From Rhabdothermincola sediminis (GTDB lineage: Bacteria; Actinomycetota; Acidimicrobiia; Acidimicrobiales; Acidimicrobilacustridaceae), in NCBI RefSeq assembly GCF_014805525.1, contig NZ_JACFSZ010000018.1:1-64000 (forward strand): a DNA stretch of 64,000 bases. The letters run 5' to 3'. Below are positions 55,851-64,000 of the stretch, piece by piece (within the stretch, counting starts at the first letter, position 1; each line of letters opens with the position of its first letter). The translations under genes and the position numbers were made by a program. Below the pieces are notes generated by a model. That model was not told the DNA's origin and searched no databases. It saw nothing but the letters and a program-made list of their open reading frames with translations.

Positions 55851-57197
55851 ATGCCGCCACGCCCCCCGGCGAACCGGCTTGTGTCGTGGACCTCCCGCGT
55901 GCCGCGCGGCCCGCTGGTGGTGGTGGGCGTGCTCGTGGGCCTGCTGGTCACGGCCCCGGTGGCGCCCCCGCCGGCCGCAGCCCGAAGCGCTGATGCAGCG
56001 AGCGAGCGTGAACGGGTACGCAGCCAGCGGGCCGAGCTCGCGCTGCAGATCGACACCCTCCAGGCCGACGATGTGGCCATCGACCGGGCCTTGCGCGACA
56101 TCGAGGCCAACGTGCGAGCCGAGCAGGGCAGGCTGGCTGATGCCCGCCGGAACGCAGACGAGGCCGTGAAGCGTTGGTGGGAGGCGCAGGCCTCTGCCGA
56201 CCGGAAGGCCCAGGAGGTCGACGCGCTGCGGTCCCGCATGGCCCAGGTGGCCGTCGAGGCGTACGTCGAGCCGCCGGGGCACGACCTCCTCGATCGTCTC
56301 AAGGCCGACACCGCCACCCAGGCTGCGGAGAAGGAAGCACTGCTCTCGACTCGAGCGGTGCGCGCCAGCGATCTGATCGACCAGTTGCGGGCTGCCCAAC
56401 GAGAACTCGAGCAGGAGCGGCACGCCGCCGAGCAGGCCAAGGCCGAAGCCGAGGAGCAGGCGGCGGACGCCGAGCGCCGGCTCGCCGACTACGAAGCAGC
56501 ACGTGCCCGCCAGAAGCAGTTCGCGGCCAGCGTCGACGAACGGCTGAGCGCCAAGCTCGCCGAGGCGGACGCGCTGGCGGCGATCGACGCGGAGCTCGCA
56601 GCCCAGATCCGGGCGGAGCAGCTCGCGATGGCTGAACGCCTGCGGGCCACCAACCCCGAGCCCACGCCACCGTCGGACCCCGGTGGGGCGCCACCGCAGC
56701 AGCCGGGCCCGACACCACCGAGCACGACACCCCCCGCACCGTCGCCACCTGCAGGCCCGCCCACGACCTCGCCACCACCCCCACCTCCCCCACCTCCCCT
56801 CAGCACGCCGCCCCTGCGCACCGTGCGCGGCATTACCGTGGCCGCATCGATCGCGGACCAGCTGGAAGCGCTGCTCGCCGCGGCGGTCGCGGACGGGTTC
56901 GTCCTGGGTGGGAGCGGCTACCGAGACATCAACCAGCAGATCGCCCTGCGGCGCCAGAACTGCGGCGCCAGCGCCTATGCGATCTACGAGATGCCGGCCA
57001 GCCTGTGTACGCCACCGACCGCCATTCCCGGGACCTCGATGCACGAGCGGGGCCTGGCGGTCGACTTCACCTGGAACGGTCGGGCGATCGTGAGCCGTGA
57101 CAGCCCGGCCTTCCAGTGGATGGCCGCCAACGCGGGGCGCTTCGGCTTCATCAACCTCCCGAGCGAGCCCTGGCACTGGTCGGTCACGGGACGCTGA
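55851..57197 (+). CDS. coiled-coil VanY-type D-Ala-D-Ala carboxypeptidase
   Basis: The 448-residue protein has a signal or anchor helix (20-40), a coiled-coil region (about 50-255, heptads rich in Ala, Glu and Arg), a Pro/Thr-rich linker and a VanY domain with SMHERGLAVDF (the SxHxxGxAxD zinc motif) and EPWHWS. The coiled coil is like the CwlO/FtsX-controlled hydrolases, which here would regulate a carboxypeptidase. ATG 55851 with a GAGGAGG site; the longer upstream frame is rejected. Confidence 0.88.
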   Translation: MPPRPPANRLVSWTSRVPRGPLVVVGVLVGLLVTAPVAPPPAAARSADAASERERVRSQRAELALQIDTLQADDVAIDRALRDIEANVRAEQGRLADARRNADEAVKRWWEAQASADRKAQEVDALRSRMAQVAVEAYVEPPGHDLLDRLKADTATQAAEKEALLSTRAVRASDLIDQLRAAQRELEQERHAAEQAKAEAEEQAADAERRLADYEAARARQKQFAASVDERLSAKLAEADALAAIDAELAAQIRAEQLAMAERLRATNPEPTPPSDPGGAPPQQPGPTPPSTTPPAPSPPAGPPTTSPPPPPPPPPLSTPPLRTVRGITVAASIADQLEALLAAAVADGFVLGGSGYRDINQQIALRRQNCGASAYAIYEMPASLCTPPTAIPGTSMHERGLAVDFTWNGRAIVSRDSPAFQWMAANAGRFGFINLPSEPWHWSVTGR

Positions 57198-57247
57198 GGG
57201 CCCCGCCCGAGCCGCCGAGGCATGAGCGTTCCGTAAGATGCCGGTCC

Positions 57248-57982
57248 ATGACTCCGGAAGACGCAGCGCGAGCCTCGGCCGATGCGGTCGGCGGGATCTC
57301 GAGCCTGTTCATGCTGGCCCCGAGCACCTACGCGAGGGGAGCAGAGCTGGGCTTCGACGGCATGGACTTCTACGTGGCCGGTCGAGGGTCCGCGCTGGGT
57401 GAGGTCGACGCGGATGTCGTGGCCGCGGCCTTCGTGTTCTTCCACCCGCCGTCGGTGCGCCGGATGTGGGAGGCCAGTGCCTCGGTGATGTCACGCCGCG
57501 ACGCGGCCGCGGCCTGGGTGGCGGCGTGCCACGACTGGGCGCGGGACCACGTGCCCGACGACTTCGACGCCGTTCGGCTGGCGGCGCTCGCCGGGCAGGT
57601 GGTCGAGGCGGCGAGCCCGGCAGGGGCGCCGCTGTTCGCCGGGTGGCGGGCGCTCGAGGAGCCGCCGGTCGATGACGCCAGAGCGCTGGCGGTGCATCGC
57701 ATGAACGGCTTGCGGGAGCTCCGGGCGGCGCTGCACGGCGCGGCGGTGCTCTCCAGCGGGCTGGCGCCACTGGAAGCGGTGCTGGTGAGGACCCCGCACA
57801 TGGCCGGCATCTTCGGGTGGCCCGAGCCGTACCCCGACGTGGCTGGCGTGGCGGAGTCGTGGGCGTCCGCCGAAGCGGCCACTGACGCCATGATGGGCCG
57901 GGTGCTCGGGGTGCTCGCGCCGGCCGAGCTGGAGGAGTTCGTGGCCCTGAGCAGCGCCCTCCACGGCGCGCTCAGCGGGTGA
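57248..57982 (+). CDS. SCO6745-family helical protein
   Basis: The 244-residue product resembles the actinobacterial SCO6745 family: GFDGMDFYVAGRGSALGEVDADVVAAAFVFFHPPSVRRMW and the Ala-rich helices after it, ending GMAP-like ALRA segments. Probably a two-domain helical protein with a winged-helix-like second half. Function unknown. ATG 57248. Convergent with the GT39 gene, nine bases apart. Confidence 0.75.
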   Translation: MTPEDAARASADAVGGISSLFMLAPSTYARGAELGFDGMDFYVAGRGSALGEVDADVVAAAFVFFHPPSVRRMWEASASVMSRRDAAAAWVAACHDWARDHVPDDFDAVRLAALAGQVVEAASPAGAPLFAGWRALEEPPVDDARALAVHRMNGLRELRAALHGAAVLSSGLAPLEAVLVRTPHMAGIFGWPEPYPDVAGVAESWASAEAATDAMMGRVLGVLAPAELEEFVALSSALHGALSG

Positions 57983-57991
57983 CCGCCGGGT

Positions 57992-59560
57992 TCAGCCGTA
58001 GCGACGCAGGGCCGGCCAGATGCTGTCCCAGCCGGCCAGCGGGCCGCGAGCGAGGATGATCGGCTGCCCGGCCTCCTCGTTGTCCAGACCGGCCGGGTTG
58101 GTGACGAACCCCACCACCTCCACCGAGCGGAAGTGCTGGCTCAGCGTCTCCGGTGGGAGCCCGACCGCGACCACCGCGGTGGTCGTCGCCGGCGGAGGTC
58201 CCCACCACCACAGGTCGTTGTGGCCGCTGTAGGGCTCGGGCAGGCCCCGACCACCCCCGTAGTGCACCACCGCGCCGTGCTCGCCGTAGTTCGCGGTGAG
58301 GACCACCGCGTGGGCCCGCTCGGCGGGGGCGAGCCGGCGGTAGGCGTCGGCGAGCTGGTCGGTCAGCTCGGGCCAGCCGTACATCTCCCCGAACTCCGCG
58401 TTCACACTGATGATCGGGCCGAGCGCATCGGCCGGGAGCACCGGGACCGAGAACGGCAAGGTGAACACCCCGGCGGCCACTGCAGCAGCGACGGCCACTC
58501 GACGCAGGACGGCGTCCTGGCGCTCGATCACGATCGCACCGGCGGCGAGCAGGACGAAGACCACCGGCGCCAGGTAGTAGGACTTGCCGCCCAGGAACGT
58601 CATCGAGACGGTGACGAGCAGCGCCAGACCGCCGAGGGCGCGGAAGCTGGCGGCGTCCCGAGCCCGCACCAGCCACCACAGCCCCGGGCCCCAGATCACC
58701 AGGGAGGTGACACCCGTCAGCACCAGCACACCCGGGAGGCACAGCAAGATGCCGAGCGCGCTGGCGTTCTTGGCTTGCAGCGCCTCGCTCATCTCGAAGA
58801 CGGGCCAGCCGTGCCGTGCCTGCCACCACAGGTTCGGCGCCCAGATGGCCAGCGCGAGCACGCCGCCGGCGAGGGCAGTGGGTCGCACGAGCAGCGACCG
58901 CCGGGCGGACAACAGCAACCCGACGACGAGACCGAGGGCGAGGAACACCACGGCGTGCTTGTTGAGCAGCCCCACCCCTGCCACCGCGCCGATGGCCAGC
59001 CAGAGCCGGTCGTCGCCGGTGCGAAGCATGCGGGCCGCCAGCACGAGGCACGCGCCCCACACCACCAGGTCGAACGACGTGGTGCTCAGCACCATCGCGG
59101 GGGTGTGGAACAGGGGGATCAGCGCCGCGGTGCCGGCCGCGAGGAGCTGTGCTCGCCGGCCACCACCGAGCTCACGCACGAGCAAGGCGATGAGCACCAG
59201 CACCGCGACGCCGGCGAGGGCGGGGAAGACCCGCAGCCCCGGCAAGGAGTTGCCGAACACCTCGCTGGCGAGCCTGGCCACCGCAGGGGTGAAAGGGGGC
59301 TGGTCGACGTAGCCCCAGGCCAATCGCTGCCCGCAGGCCATGAAGTACAGCTCGTCGCGGTGGTACCCGTAGCGGGTGCCGACCACCATCGCGGTGGCGA
59401 ACAGGGCCACGGCGATCGTCGCCAGCCCAGCCCAGGCGACGGGCGGGAGGCGGGCCGCAGTGGTCTCCGGCGAACGTGGCGGCTGCCGGCCCGGTGCGAT
59501 CCCAGCCCGGGGAGTCGGGGGATCGGGAGGGGTGCGGCCCCCCGGAGGGCGCCGGGGCAT
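57992..59560 (-). CDS. GT39-type membrane glycosyltransferase
   Basis: The 522-residue protein has about nine to ten membrane helices. The first outer loop reads YGYHRDELYFMACGQRLAWGYVDQPPFTPAVARL, with the Asp-Glu pair and PPF segment of ArnT/PMT-like GT-C enzymes. It transfers a sugar from a polyprenyl phosphate to an outer-surface acceptor. The last 120 residues form an outer domain. It is nine bases after the AAA+ gene, the last gene of a three-gene operon. Confidence 0.88.
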   Translation of the reverse strand: MPRRPPGGRTPPDPPTPRAGIAPGRQPPRSPETTAARLPPVAWAGLATIAVALFATAMVVGTRYGYHRDELYFMACGQRLAWGYVDQPPFTPAVARLASEVFGNSLPGLRVFPALAGVAVLVLIALLVRELGGGRRAQLLAAGTAALIPLFHTPAMVLSTTSFDLVVWGACLVLAARMLRTGDDRLWLAIGAVAGVGLLNKHAVVFLALGLVVGLLLSARRSLLVRPTALAGGVLALAIWAPNLWWQARHGWPVFEMSEALQAKNASALGILLCLPGVLVLTGVTSLVIWGPGLWWLVRARDAASFRALGGLALLVTVSMTFLGGKSYYLAPVVFVLLAAGAIVIERQDAVLRRVAVAAAVAAGVFTLPFSVPVLPADALGPIISVNAEFGEMYGWPELTDQLADAYRRLAPAERAHAVVLTANYGEHGAVVHYGGGRGLPEPYSGHNDLWWWGPPPATTTAVVAVGLPPETLSQHFRSVEVVGFVTNPAGLDNEEAGQPIILARGPLAGWDSIWPALRRYG

Positions 59561-59569
59561 GCGCGAACG

Positions 59570-60955
59570 CTAACGAACGGTGTCGGAGGCACTCAAGGCG
59601 GGCAGCGTGGTCATCGGCGGTGGTTGCGGCCCACCGGGGGAGCCCGGGTGGCCGTTGCCACTGCTCGCAGCCCGTTCACGGGTTGCGTGGGTGAAGTAGA
59701 TGCCGACCACCCGGTCCACGTTGCTCCGGTCGAGCACCGGTGGCTCCCCGCGGTACGCGCACACGGCGCGCAGGATCTTGCACACCTCGTGGGGGAGGTA
59801 GGGGCGCAGGTCACCGTCTCCGTGGCGGCGGCTCACCTCGCGCAGGTACTCCTCGGCCCCGGGCTCGATGGCGATGCCGTATCTGGCCGCCGCGCTGCGC
59901 AGCACGACGTCGAACTCCGCGTCGTCGATCGAGGGGACGAGGATCTTGTTCTGGATCCGCCGGAAGAATGCCTCGTCGCCCAGGCTGGCCGGCTCCAGGT
60001 TGGTGGAGAACACCACCTTCACGTCGAAGGGGATCTCGAACCGCACGCCGTAGGCCAGCGAGAGGTAGTCGACCCGGCGGTCGAGAGGCACGATCCAGCG
60101 GTTGAGGAGTTGCTCAGGGGTCATCGACTGGCGCCCGAAGTCGTCGATGATCAGCAGCCCGTTGTTGGCCTGCATCTGGATCGGGGCCAGGTAGACCCCG
60201 TTGCTGGACTCGTAGGTGAGGTCCATCATCGAGGTCGTCAACTCCCCGCCGGCGATGACCGACGGCCGGCGGCAGAGCACCCAGCGTGGGTCGAGTTCGG
60301 CCGGCTGCTCCGGCACGGCCTCGTGCACGACCGGGTCGTAGACGGTGATGATCTGGCTGTCGACCTCCACCGCGCGGGGGATGAACACGTGGTCACCGTG
60401 GACCCGGATCAGCCGCTCGGCCAGGCTCGTCTTGCCCGTGCCCGGGGGGCCGTACAGGAAGATCGCGCCGGGCGTCAGTAGCGCCGGACCGAGCTCGTCG
60501 AGCAGCCAGTCGCTGACCACCAGGTCCGCGAAGGCCTGACGCATCGAGTCCCGGGTCACCACCGGGTGCGCGCTCTGCGCCCGCACGACCTGCACGTACT
60601 GCTCGAGCGCCACCGGGGCCGCGCCGGCATAGCGGCACAGCTGCATCCGCTCGATCGCCGCAGCCCGGCCCTGCTGGGTGAGCTCGAGCTGGTAGTCGAA
60701 GCCGTCGAGACCGAGGACCTCCAGGTGGCGTAGTTCCCGGAGGTCTTCGATGACCTTGGACGTGACCGCCACGCTCAGGCCGAGCGCGGTGGCCAGCTGG
60801 AGTGTGGAGGTCCTCCCCTCGAACAGCGCCCGTCGCAGGATGAGGTCCTGCACCAGGGCGAGTGGGATGCCGAGCTCCTCGATCGTGCGTGGGGCGCGCA
60901 AGTCGATCGTCTGTGGCTGGTGCAACGTCTCGCCTCCGTGGTCCCCGAAGGCCAT
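59570..60955 (-). CDS. winged-helix AAA+ ATPase
   Basis: Of 461 residues, about 20-100 form a winged helix (TLQLATALGLSVAVTSKVIEDLREL). The AAA+ domain has Walker A FLYGPPGTGKTSLAERL, Walker B NGLLIIDDFGRQ and a sensor-1 VVFSTNLEP. The family is often annotated only as an AAA ATPase and its clients are unknown. It is between an anchored Thr-rich protein and a GT39 enzyme, all transcribed together. ATG 60955. Confidence 0.85.
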   Translation of the reverse strand: MAFGDHGGETLHQPQTIDLRAPRTIEELGIPLALVQDLILRRALFEGRTSTLQLATALGLSVAVTSKVIEDLRELRHLEVLGLDGFDYQLELTQQGRAAAIERMQLCRYAGAAPVALEQYVQVVRAQSAHPVVTRDSMRQAFADLVVSDWLLDELGPALLTPGAIFLYGPPGTGKTSLAERLIRVHGDHVFIPRAVEVDSQIITVYDPVVHEAVPEQPAELDPRWVLCRRPSVIAGGELTTSMMDLTYESSNGVYLAPIQMQANNGLLIIDDFGRQSMTPEQLLNRWIVPLDRRVDYLSLAYGVRFEIPFDVKVVFSTNLEPASLGDEAFFRRIQNKILVPSIDDAEFDVVLRSAAARYGIAIEPGAEEYLREVSRRHGDGDLRPYLPHEVCKILRAVCAYRGEPPVLDRSNVDRVVGIYFTHATRERAASSGNGHPGSPGGPQPPPMTTLPALSASDTVR

Positions 60956-60992
60956 CGGCGGATCCAGGCCCGACCTTGAGCTGCTCTCCGGG

Positions 60993-61511
60993 TCAGGAGG
61001 ACCAGCAGCGCCCGGTTCTCGAGCACAGCCGGCCGGACATGGTGAAGCTGTCGGCCGTGAACTCGGCGTCCTCGACGCCTCCGTCGAAGGCATCCTGGAC
61101 GGTGTCGTAGATCTCACCGGTGGTGACGTCCATCTCCGACAAGCACTCGTCGAGGGACCAGAACGTGCCAGGGTCCTCCGGGTCCTCCATCTGCCCGTCG
61201 GGGCTGAGCCCGAAGATCGCCCGGCAGGTCTGCTCGAAACCTTGGCGGTAGGCATCGCGCAGCGCCGCCAGTTCGGCCGGGTCCTCGGTGGTCACCGGGC
61301 TGCTGGTCGGCGTCGTGGTCGTCTCCGGCACCGCGACGGTCGTGGTGGTGGTGGTCTCGACCGTGGTGGAGGTGGTCGGCGGGGGCAGGGTCGTGGTGGC
61401 CGCCTGGCCGTCGCCGTCGCGACCGCGACCGGTGAGAAGCGCGACGGCGATCACGGCCGCGATCGCCACCAGGATGGCCGCACCGATGGCGAGCTTGCGG
61501 TTGGTCGACAT
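60993..61511 (-). CDS. anchored Thr-rich protein
   Basis: A 172-residue protein with an N-terminal helix (about 7-27), a Thr/Pro-rich linker with runs of Thr (about 38-73), and a small acidic C-terminal domain with four Cys. It is probably anchored in the membrane and exposed outside. Function unknown. First gene of the operon with the AAA+ ATPase and GT39 gene; divergent from a lipoprotein gene. Confidence 0.75.
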   Translation of the reverse strand: MSTNRKLAIGAAILVAIAAVIAVALLTGRGRDGDGQAATTTLPPPTTSTTVETTTTTTVAVPETTTTPTSSPVTTEDPAELAALRDAYRQGFEQTCRAIFGLSPDGQMEDPEDPGTFWSLDECLSEMDVTTGEIYDTVQDAFDGGVEDAEFTADSFTMSGRLCSRTGRCWSS

Positions 61512-61626
61512 CGTGGGTGGATCACCTCGTCTGCGGGGAAGCCGCAGCATACCGGTGCCCGGCCGCTCGCCGTCCGCGCGGTGGGTGACCGGGCGCTCTC
61601 GGTGGTCCGCGCGAGAATCTCCGCCC

Positions 61627-62910
61627 ATGCGTCGCCGGGTCGTGCTGATCATCGCCGCCATCGTGTTGCTCGGGGGTTCGGTGGGCTGCTCGGGTGGCAG
61701 CAAGCCGGTGCTGCAGGACCTGCCGGGGGTGCAGGCGATGGCCAAGGTCCGGGAGGCCACCGTGGCCGCGGGCACCTTGCGCTACGAGGGCACCGTGACC
61801 GAAGGAGAGCGCAGCGGCGAGCTGTCAGGGGTGGTGGGAGCGTCGCCTCCTCGAGGGGAGCTCACCGTCCCGGTCTTCACCCCCGAGGCCGTGCTCCCCG
61901 CTTCGGTGCGCTGGAACGGCGATGACGTCTACATCGAGCGGGTGGCGGTCGGTGACGAGGCGGCGAGGCGGGCGGTCCCGCTGTTTTCGCGTCTGAGCAG
62001 CGATCCTCCCTGGGCCCGGTTCGGGCGCAGCACCCTCGCCGGCCCGCTGCTGGTGTCCTACGACCCGTTCCTGCTGCTCGATCGTCTCCGCGAAGCGAAC
62101 GTCTCGCTCGAAGCCACCGCCGGCGAGGAGGCGGGGGACGCCTCAGGGACCCGGTACCAGGCCGTGGGAACCGGTTCCGACGCGTCGGCCGGCGGTGGGC
62201 GCACCGAGCTGTGGGTGGACGACCAGGCGCGGCTGCGCCGGGCGCGGGTGGAGGGGGCCGGCTGGGTGATCGACTACCGGGTTCTCTCCTACGGTGACGA
62301 GGTCACCGTGGAGCCGATCCCCGCCGAGGAGCTGGCCGACGTGACCGCCGATCCCACCCAGCTCGCGTCGTCGAAGCCCGATGGTGATTTCGAGGCCGTC
62401 CGCTCCGGCACCACCGCCGGGGTGCGCTGGACGCTGCTGCGGGCGCCGGGTACGAACGGCGGGTCCTGCTGGCGTCTGGAGGCCGATCCGCCGCTCACCC
62501 CGGTGGGTGAGCACTTCTCCCCGTTCCCCGGGGGCGCTCGGTGCGTGCTCCCACCGTCGCCGGACGAGGACCTCGACCAGCGGATCGCCGTCGTGGTCGA
62601 CGCCGATGCGGTGCAGACCCCGTATGACGGGCTGGTGGTGGTGGTGCCGCCCGAGGTGCGCTCGGTGGAGATGGCCTACCCGGACGGGAAGCTGGTGCCG
62701 CTCGAGATCGACCGGGCGACGGGCACGGTGGTGTGGATCTCACCCCCGGAGCGACCGGGGGTGGTGCTGGTGGTGACCGATGCCGATGGTCGGACGGTGA
62801 ACTGCGGCCCCGGCTACGTCAGCGAGGTTGACGACGTGACCAAGCTGGGACCGGACGAGATCGCCAACCTGCGATCGCTGATCTGGAGCTGCGTGGCCGG
62901 CGAGGACTAG
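61627..62910 (+). CDS. predicted lipoprotein
   Basis: The 427-residue protein has a lipobox (LLGGSVGC, Cys21), so it is anchored by lipid to the outer leaflet of the cell membrane. The middle resembles LppX_LprAFG-like lipoproteins (GTLRYEGTVTEGERSGELSGVV, YIERVAVGD, then LWVDDQARLRRARVEGAGWVIDYRVLSY). The C-terminal part is a separate, Asp/Pro-rich domain with possible disulphides. ATG 61627. It ends at the same CTAG as the convergent gene. Confidence 0.75.
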   Translation: MRRRVVLIIAAIVLLGGSVGCSGGSKPVLQDLPGVQAMAKVREATVAAGTLRYEGTVTEGERSGELSGVVGASPPRGELTVPVFTPEAVLPASVRWNGDDVYIERVAVGDEAARRAVPLFSRLSSDPPWARFGRSTLAGPLLVSYDPFLLLDRLREANVSLEATAGEEAGDASGTRYQAVGTGSDASAGGGRTELWVDDQARLRRARVEGAGWVIDYRVLSYGDEVTVEPIPAEELADVTADPTQLASSKPDGDFEAVRSGTTAGVRWTLLRAPGTNGGSCWRLEADPPLTPVGEHFSPFPGGARCVLPPSPDEDLDQRIAVVVDADAVQTPYDGLVVVVPPEVRSVEMAYPDGKLVPLEIDRATGTVVWISPPERPGVVLVVTDADGRTVNCGPGYVSEVDDVTKLGPDEIANLRSLIWSCVAGED

Positions 62911-63497
62911 CTCGGCGCACCGGATCCGGTCGCCGGCGGGTTGATGGAGGTTGATGCCGGGACGGTGACGTCGGGTGGCGGTGGCTCGAAGCCGGCGTCG
63001 GTGCACATGTCCGAGCTCGGCCGGCCGAACAGCTCACCGAGCTGGTTGGCCACCTCGTGCGAGTCGGGCTCGATGACCCAGGTTCCCCCATCGACGTAGG
63101 GCAGGCTGAACCGCCAGTCCACCAGGTAGCCGCGCTCGCAAAGCTCCTCGGCCTTGGCTCGTACCCATCGCTGCTGGGCCGCGTCGTCGGCGAACCCGTA
63201 GAAGGTGAGATCCTCGCCGGAGCCCTCGCAGTTGCCCTGTGCAGCGGGCATGGCCCACCCGAGGCGGCGGTAGGTCTCGACGTAGGCCTCCCAGGCTTCC
63301 GGCCCGAAACCCTCGCAGCCCACCGGGCTGCCCTGCACCTGCTGGGCGAGCGCCGTGATCTCCCCCAGTGCCGACTGGTCCCAACCGCCGCGGTCGTAGC
63401 CCTTGTCGGTGGAGGAGTTGCAGGCCGCGACGACAAACAGGGCAGCAGCCGCCAGTGGCACGATCCTGCGTCGTGCTCGGGGGTGGGTCGGGACCAT
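62907..63497 (-). CDS. predicted lipoprotein, unknown
   Basis: The 196-residue product starts with a basic signal segment and the lipobox LFVVAAC. The mature part is Glu/Asp/Tyr-rich and has four more Cys, probably two disulphides, and a Pro-rich end. The start at 63497 has a GAAGGAG site; GTG 63530 is also possible. Its stop and that of the convergent lipoprotein share one CTAG. Confidence 0.7.
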   Translation of the reverse strand: MVPTHPRARRRIVPLAAAALFVVAACNSSTDKGYDRGGWDQSALGEITALAQQVQGSPVGCEGFGPEAWEAYVETYRRLGWAMPAAQGNCEGSGEDLTFYGFADDAAQQRWVRAKAEELCERGYLVDWRFSLPYVDGGTWVIEPDSHEVANQLGELFGRPSSDMCTDAGFEPPPPDVTVPASTSINPPATGSGAPS

Positions 63498-63605
63498 CGG
63501 GCGGGCTCCTTCGGGGATCGGTCGGGTCACGTGAGGTCGGGGAGTCGGCGCAGCGTAGTTCGGTTGTGATCAGGGGCGGTCTCGCGCGTCATGGCCAGGA
63601 CGCGA

Positions 63606-63633
63606 AGCAGCCCACCCCGGAGGGTGGGCTGCT
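63606..63633 (-). terminator. hairpin terminator
   Basis: A perfect 12-bp stem (AGCAGCCCACCC / GGGTGGGCTGCT) with a CGGA loop lies 40 bases beyond the stop of the partial gene at the right edge and upstream of the lipoprotein gene. It most likely ends the transcript of the right-edge gene. Confidence 0.75.
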
Positions 63634-63673
63634 CCACAGACCCGCGGTGCGAGCCTTTCGTCCGGTCAGACGA

Positions 63674-64000
63674 TCACGGGAAGCTCACCATGATCGAGCT
63701 GTCGAACGGCGGGGTCGGGCCGAGCAGGCTCAGCAGGCTGTCACCGTCGGTGCCGAACACAACCGCGGTGAGCTGATCGGTGCCAGCAATGCAGCCGAGG
63801 CCGGCGTTCAGGGAGCCAATCTGCGGCACGACCGCGCCGGCGCTCGGGGTGGTGTCGAGGTAGGACGGGGTGGTGACGGGGCCTGTGGTCGTGGCCACCG
63901 GCTGCTGCAGGAAGCCGCCGCTGACGTCACCGCCGACGCCGACGCCCTTGGTGACGATGCCGGTCACCGTGGCCGAGTCGAGGTAGGCCGGGTCGCTACC
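63674..64000 (-). CDS. partial secreted or repeat protein, runs off the right edge
   Basis: The frame is open from the window edge to its stop at 63674 (about 108 residues seen). Composition is Gly/Thr/Val/Pro-rich with a Cys near the end, like an exported or surface protein. The motif PAYLDSA recurs as PSYLDTT about 40 residues later, hinting at internal repeats. The N terminus lies outside the window; the GTG at 63967 is unlikely to be the true start. Confidence 0.65.
   Translation of the reverse strand, partial: GSDPAYLDSATVTGIVTKGVGVGGDVSGGFLQQPVATTTGPVTTPSYLDTTPSAGAVVPQIGSLNAGLGCIAGTDQLTAVVFGTDGDSLLSLLGPTPPFDSSIMVSFP

Noticed and set aside
58133-60481. 782-codon open frame antisense to the GT39 and AAA+ genes
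   Set aside because: Composition is dominated by Gly, His and Arg, and both opposite-strand genes have clear motifs.
60993-61400. Thr-repeat DNA as a mobile-element scar
   Set aside because: The repeat is in frame as a protein linker and is common in secreted actinobacterial proteins.

Overview
The window is a very GC-rich bacterial chromosome segment with a classic actinobacterial replication-origin layout. I see nothing that fixes the species. The gene order pcnA ... DUF6049 - [MurJ slot] - ECF sigma/anti-sigma - trxB - trxA - cwlM - parB - parA - rsmG - jag - yidC - yidD - rnpA - rpmH - dnaA - dnaN - recF - DUF721 - gyrB - gyrA - DUF3566 - tRNA-Ile matches the mycobacterial order. The DUF5318, DUF3566 and SCO6745-like families also point to Actinomycetota. 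A deep lineage such as Acidimicrobiia is my inference; there is no 16S rRNA here to test it.

Layout. 1-5.5 kb: small membrane and secreted proteins, a VOC protein, an alpha/beta hydrolase, and dnaB with an in-frame mini-intein. 5.8-7.6 kb: the rpsF-ssb-rpsR-rplI operon on the minus strand. 7.8-13.7 kb: panB, a small Cys-rich protein, a class A penicillin-binding protein preceded by DUF5318, a Tat-exported LamG-like protein and a methyltransferase. 13.9-22 kb: pcnA, a histone-deacetylase-like enzyme, a GNAT acetyltransferase, DUF6049, DegV and a transmembrane Ser/Thr kinase. The kinase is followed by a 413-bp insertion bounded by 37-bp direct repeats. 22.4-27 kb: ECF sigma/anti-sigma, trxB-trxA and a CwlM-like protein. 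27-32.5 kb (minus strand): parB, parA, parS, rsmG, jag, yidC, yidD, rnpA and rpmH. 32.5-43.2 kb (plus strand): dnaA, candidate oriC, dnaN, recF, a DUF721 gene, gyrB, gyrA, DUF3566 and tRNA-Ile(GAT).

43.3-64 kb is more mixed: a dinucleotide-binding protein, a WhiG/FliA-type sigma factor, a copper-handling pair (CopC-CopD fusion plus YcnI/DUF1775) behind a hisN-like phosphatase, a P450-alcohol dehydrogenase pair, two polytopic GT39-like membrane proteins, a flavin amine oxidase, an SDR, a coiled-coil VanY peptidase, a winged-helix AAA+ ATPase operon and two lipoproteins. One gene runs off the right edge.

Themes. Replication initiation and segregation genes (dnaA, dnaN, parABS, gyrAB, dnaB, ssb) sit with membrane-protein insertion (yidC/yidD), tRNA and RNA processing (pcnA, rnpA, rsmG, jag) and cell-wall control (CwlM-like protein, kinase, DUF6049, PBP, VanY). 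The most unusual features are four. First, rpmH lies wholly inside the open frame of rnpA, and rnpA has no ATG/GTG/TTG after the rpmH start. Second, an intact kinase fused to the extracytoplasmic domain known from mycobacterial MviN replaces the expected MurJ gene. Third, dnaB carries a mini-intein. Fourth, there is the short repeat-bounded insertion at the kinase 3' end.
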